From Candidatus Cloacimonadota bacterium (GTDB lineage Bacteria > Cloacimonadota > Cloacimonadia > Cloacimonadales > Cloacimonadaceae): a stretch of 8,265 nucleotides of DNA. The position numbers and the translations under genes are program-made. Below are positions 6,182 to 8,265 of this stretch, in pieces. The notes beneath the pieces were generated by a model that saw only the letters and a list, made by a program, of their open reading frames with translations, was not told the DNA's origin and searched no databases. The stretch lies in NCBI GenBank assembly GCA_023230245.1, contig JALNXT010000047.1, forward strand, positions 1-8,265, in the 5' to 3' direction. Position 1 is the stretch's first letter, and the number at the start of each line of letters is the position of its first letter.

Positions 6182-8173
6182 ATGGATAAACATGGCATCC
6201 TGGAAATGACCACCATGCGCTATGAAGCAGACCGCCCCAAAGCGGCTAACCCTATAAAGATTCAAGACCTTACTTTCCGTGATGGGCATCAATCCCTCTT
6301 CGCTACCCGTGGACGCACCGAAGATATGCTACGTGTTGCCAAACAGATGGACGAAGTAGGCTTTTACTCCATGGAAGTATGGGGTGGGGCAACTTTTGAC
6401 ACCATGCATCGTTACCTCGGGGAAGACCCCTGGGAACGTATTAAAACCCTGAAAGAACACATCAAGAAGACTCCTTTTTCCATGCTGCTGCGCGGACAGA
6501 ATCTGGTGGGTTATCAGAATTATGCAGACGACATCGTGGAAGCCTTTGTGCAGCGTGCTTGCGACAATGGCATCGATATCTTCCGCATCTTTGATGCCCT
6601 GAACGACTTCCGTAACTTCATTACCGCTGTGAAGATCGTTAAAAAGAACAACAAACACTTCCAGGGAACCATCTGTTACTCACTAACCGAGCAACGCATG
6701 GGCGGAGACATATACAACGTAGATTATTACGTGAACAAAGCCAAACAACTTCAAGAGATGGGTGCAGACAGCATCTGCATCAAGGATATGGCTGGTTTGG
6801 TGGCACCTTATGACGCTTACAACCTGGTGCGAGCCTTAAAAGAAAACGTGAAAGTCCCCATTCACCTGCATACTCACTTCACTTCGGGTATGGGAGATTT
6901 GGCATTGTTTAAAGCTATTGAAGCAGGCGTGGATATTATCGATACCTGCATGGCGCCCTATGCTTATCGCACTTCACATCCTGCCGTTGAGCCTCTGGTG
7001 AACTCTTTGCTAGGTACAAACCGTGATACCGGCTTTGATATTAAGCTGCTGAACAAGATAGGCAAGGAACTGGAAAAGGACATCCCCAAGTACCTCAGCT
7101 TTGCCGATAACACCAAGTATTCCATTATCGATACAGACGTTATCATCCACCAAACTCCGGGCGGGATGCTTTCCAATCTTGTTAACCAGCTCCGCCAGAT
7201 GGAAGAGCTGGATAAGCTTGATGACGTGTTTAAGGAAATCCCCAAAGTCCGTAAAGAACTGGGACAAATACCATTGGTGACGCCTACGAGTCAGATTGTG
7301 GGTATTCAAGCGGTGAATAACGCCCTCTTCGATACCAAGCCCGGCGAATATGCGCGCATCACAGAGCAGGTGAAAGACCTGTGCTATGGCTTGTATGGCA
7401 AAACAACCCTGCCGATAGATCCCGAAGTGCAGAAGAAAGCCTTAGTCGGCTATCCACGTGGCGAAACTCCCATCACTTGCCGTCCCGGCGATGTAATTGA
7501 ACCAGGCATGGCAGAGGTTCACGCTCAGTGCGAAGGGCTTGCCAAGAACATCGACGACGAGCTTATCGTTGCCCTCTATAACCTCACCGGCAAGAAGTTC
7601 CTGAAGATTAAATATGGTAAAGAGCCGATGCCTGAAGACATGAAAGCCAAAACCATGGAAGAAGCCAAACAGGAAGCAGAACTGTGTGCCAAGGCTAAAG
7701 CCGGCAAGCTGATGGAAAAGCCGGAAGCACCTGCCAAACCGGAAGACCTGCGCCAGTTCGATGTATTTGTGGATAACGCGTATTACCTTGTGGAAGTATC
7801 CGAAAAAGGCGGTGCACCCCGTGTGCTTAGCAGCCGTCCTGCTCCACAACCCATGGTGGCTGCGCCAGTGGCACAAGTTGCAAAGCCAGCACCTGCTCCA
7901 GCCCCCCAAGCTAAACCCGCAGCGCAAGCTGCTCCAGTAGTTTCAGCAGAAGGAGGCACACCGATTGCCTCCCCTATGCCTGGCATGTTCGTGAAATACG
8001 AGAAGCAAATAGGCGATAAAGTTAAGCGTGGTGACAGTGTATTAGTTCTGGAAGCCATGAAGATGTATAACAACATTCCTTCCCCGGTGGACGGCATTCT
8101 TGTCGCCGCACCTTTTGCCTCGGGAGCGAATGTAGCCAAAGGTGATATCTTAGCAGTAATTAAACCAGAATAA
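6182..8173 (+). CDS. oadA: 5S-type carboxyltransferase fused to biotin carrier (OadA/PycB-like)
   Basis: Biotin protein that transfers CO2 between carboxybiotin and pyruvate/oxaloacetate. The HMGL-like barrel comes first: TFRDGHQS (31-38) includes the metal-binding Asp34; Lys201 in CIKDMAG is the likely carbamylated metal-ligand lysine; HTH (230-232) supplies the two histidines. A PYC_OADA conserved domain follows to about 475. A charged helix (about 480-515) and a biotin-carrier lead-in (FDVFVDNAYYLVEV, 526-539) come next, then a Pro/Ala-rich swinging linker (about 552-588) and the biotinyl domain with EAMKM at 624-628, so Lys627 carries biotin. At 663 residues it exceeds Klebsiella OadA (about 596), and it unites what Propionibacterium encodes as separate 5S and 1.3S proteins. 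AGGAG (6171-6175) lies six bases before the ATG. With the 12S-like protein it forms a complete transcarboxylase; an oxaloacetate decarboxylase role would need an OadB not seen here. Confidence 0.93.
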   Translation: MDKHGILEMTTMRYEADRPKAANPIKIQDLTFRDGHQSLFATRGRTEDMLRVAKQMDEVGFYSMEVWGGATFDTMHRYLGEDPWERIKTLKEHIKKTPFSMLLRGQNLVGYQNYADDIVEAFVQRACDNGIDIFRIFDALNDFRNFITAVKIVKKNNKHFQGTICYSLTEQRMGGDIYNVDYYVNKAKQLQEMGADSICIKDMAGLVAPYDAYNLVRALKENVKVPIHLHTHFTSGMGDLALFKAIEAGVDIIDTCMAPYAYRTSHPAVEPLVNSLLGTNRDTGFDIKLLNKIGKELEKDIPKYLSFADNTKYSIIDTDVIIHQTPGGMLSNLVNQLRQMEELDKLDDVFKEIPKVRKELGQIPLVTPTSQIVGIQAVNNALFDTKPGEYARITEQVKDLCYGLYGKTTLPIDPEVQKKALVGYPRGETPITCRPGDVIEPGMAEVHAQCEGLAKNIDDELIVALYNLTGKKFLKIKYGKEPMPEDMKAKTMEEAKQEAELCAKAKAGKLMEKPEAPAKPEDLRQFDVFVDNAYYLVEVSEKGGAPRVLSSRPAPQPMVAAPVAQVAKPAPAPAPQAKPAAQAAPVVSAEGGTPIASPMPGMFVKYEKQIGDKVKRGDSVLVLEAMKMYNNIPSPVDGILVAAPFASGANVAKGDILAVIKPE

Positions 8174-8185
8174 AGGAGTTTTGCC

Positions 8186-8265
8186 ATGCAGACAAAAAGC
8201 CAGATTATGGACAAAGCCCAGATGGAGCGCAGCCTGCAGCGTATGGCGCACGAGATAATTGAACA
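8186..8265 (+). CDS. pyrR: PyrR-like pyrimidine regulator / uracil phosphoribosyltransferase, start only
   Basis: Only the first 26 complete codons are in the window. The segment QIMDKAQMERSL followed by RMAHEIIE matches the N-terminal pattern of PyrR proteins, which bind pyr mRNA leaders in response to UMP/UTP and often have weak uracil phosphoribosyltransferase activity. The PRPP-binding motif that would confirm this lies outside the window. AAGGAG (8173-8178) is seven bases before the ATG and overlaps the stop codon of the preceding gene; the 12-base gap suggests it belongs to the same transcript as the carboxyltransferase genes. The identification rests on a short N-terminal match. Confidence 0.75.
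   Translation, partial: MQTKSQIMDKAQMERSLQRMAHEIIE

Overview
The window looks like chromosomal DNA of an anaerobic, amino-acid-fermenting Gram-negative bacterium. The best inference is a member of the Cloacimonadota (Candidatus Cloacimonas-like). This rests on three things: a coenzyme-B12/PLP lysine 5,6-aminomutase typical of lysine fermentation, a biotin carboxyltransferase set of the propionate/methylmalonyl-CoA type, and a lipobox protein plus an RseP-type protease that fit an organism with an outer membrane. No rRNA or other phylogenetic marker is present, so the assignment is tentative.

Layout. The left part is read on the minus strand: kamD (1657-3213) and kamE (923-1660), translationally coupled by an ATGA overlap, then a 244-base spacer, then the first 226 codons of an RseP-family site-2 protease starting with TTG at 678 and running off the left edge. 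The spacer holds two tracts of the same purine-rich 8-bp repeat in opposite orientation, with a plausible rseP promoter between them. From 3214 to 3727 is a divergent, gene-poor region with a dense cluster of direct and inverted repeats (3431-3488) and two small palindromic boxes (3613-3644). The right part is read on the plus strand: a lipoprotein of unknown family (3728-4318), then a tight cluster of a 12S/MmdA-type carboxyltransferase (4417-5970), a 62-residue soluble OadG-like mini-protein (5981-6169), a 5S-type carboxyltransferase fused to a biotin carrier (6182-8173), and the first codons of a PyrR homologue (from 8186). Gaps inside this cluster are 10-12 bases and each gene has a clear Shine-Dalgarno sequence, so it is very likely one operon.

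How the genes work together. KamD and KamE form one cobalamin/PLP enzyme that moves the terminal amino group in lysine (or beta-lysine) degradation. The 12S-like and 5S-biotin proteins together have the parts of a transcarboxylase that exchanges CO2 between methylmalonyl-CoA and pyruvate, giving propionyl-CoA and oxaloacetate, or running in the reverse direction during propionate oxidation. No membrane-bound sodium-pump beta subunit is in the window, so a soluble transcarboxylase is the simpler reading, but a distant OadB/MmdB gene cannot be excluded.

No CRISPR array, tRNA, rRNA, transposase or integrase is visible. I see no clearly new multi-gene system. The most unusual items are the inverted octamer tracts, the competing-hairpin cluster, and the anchorless OadG-like mini-protein.
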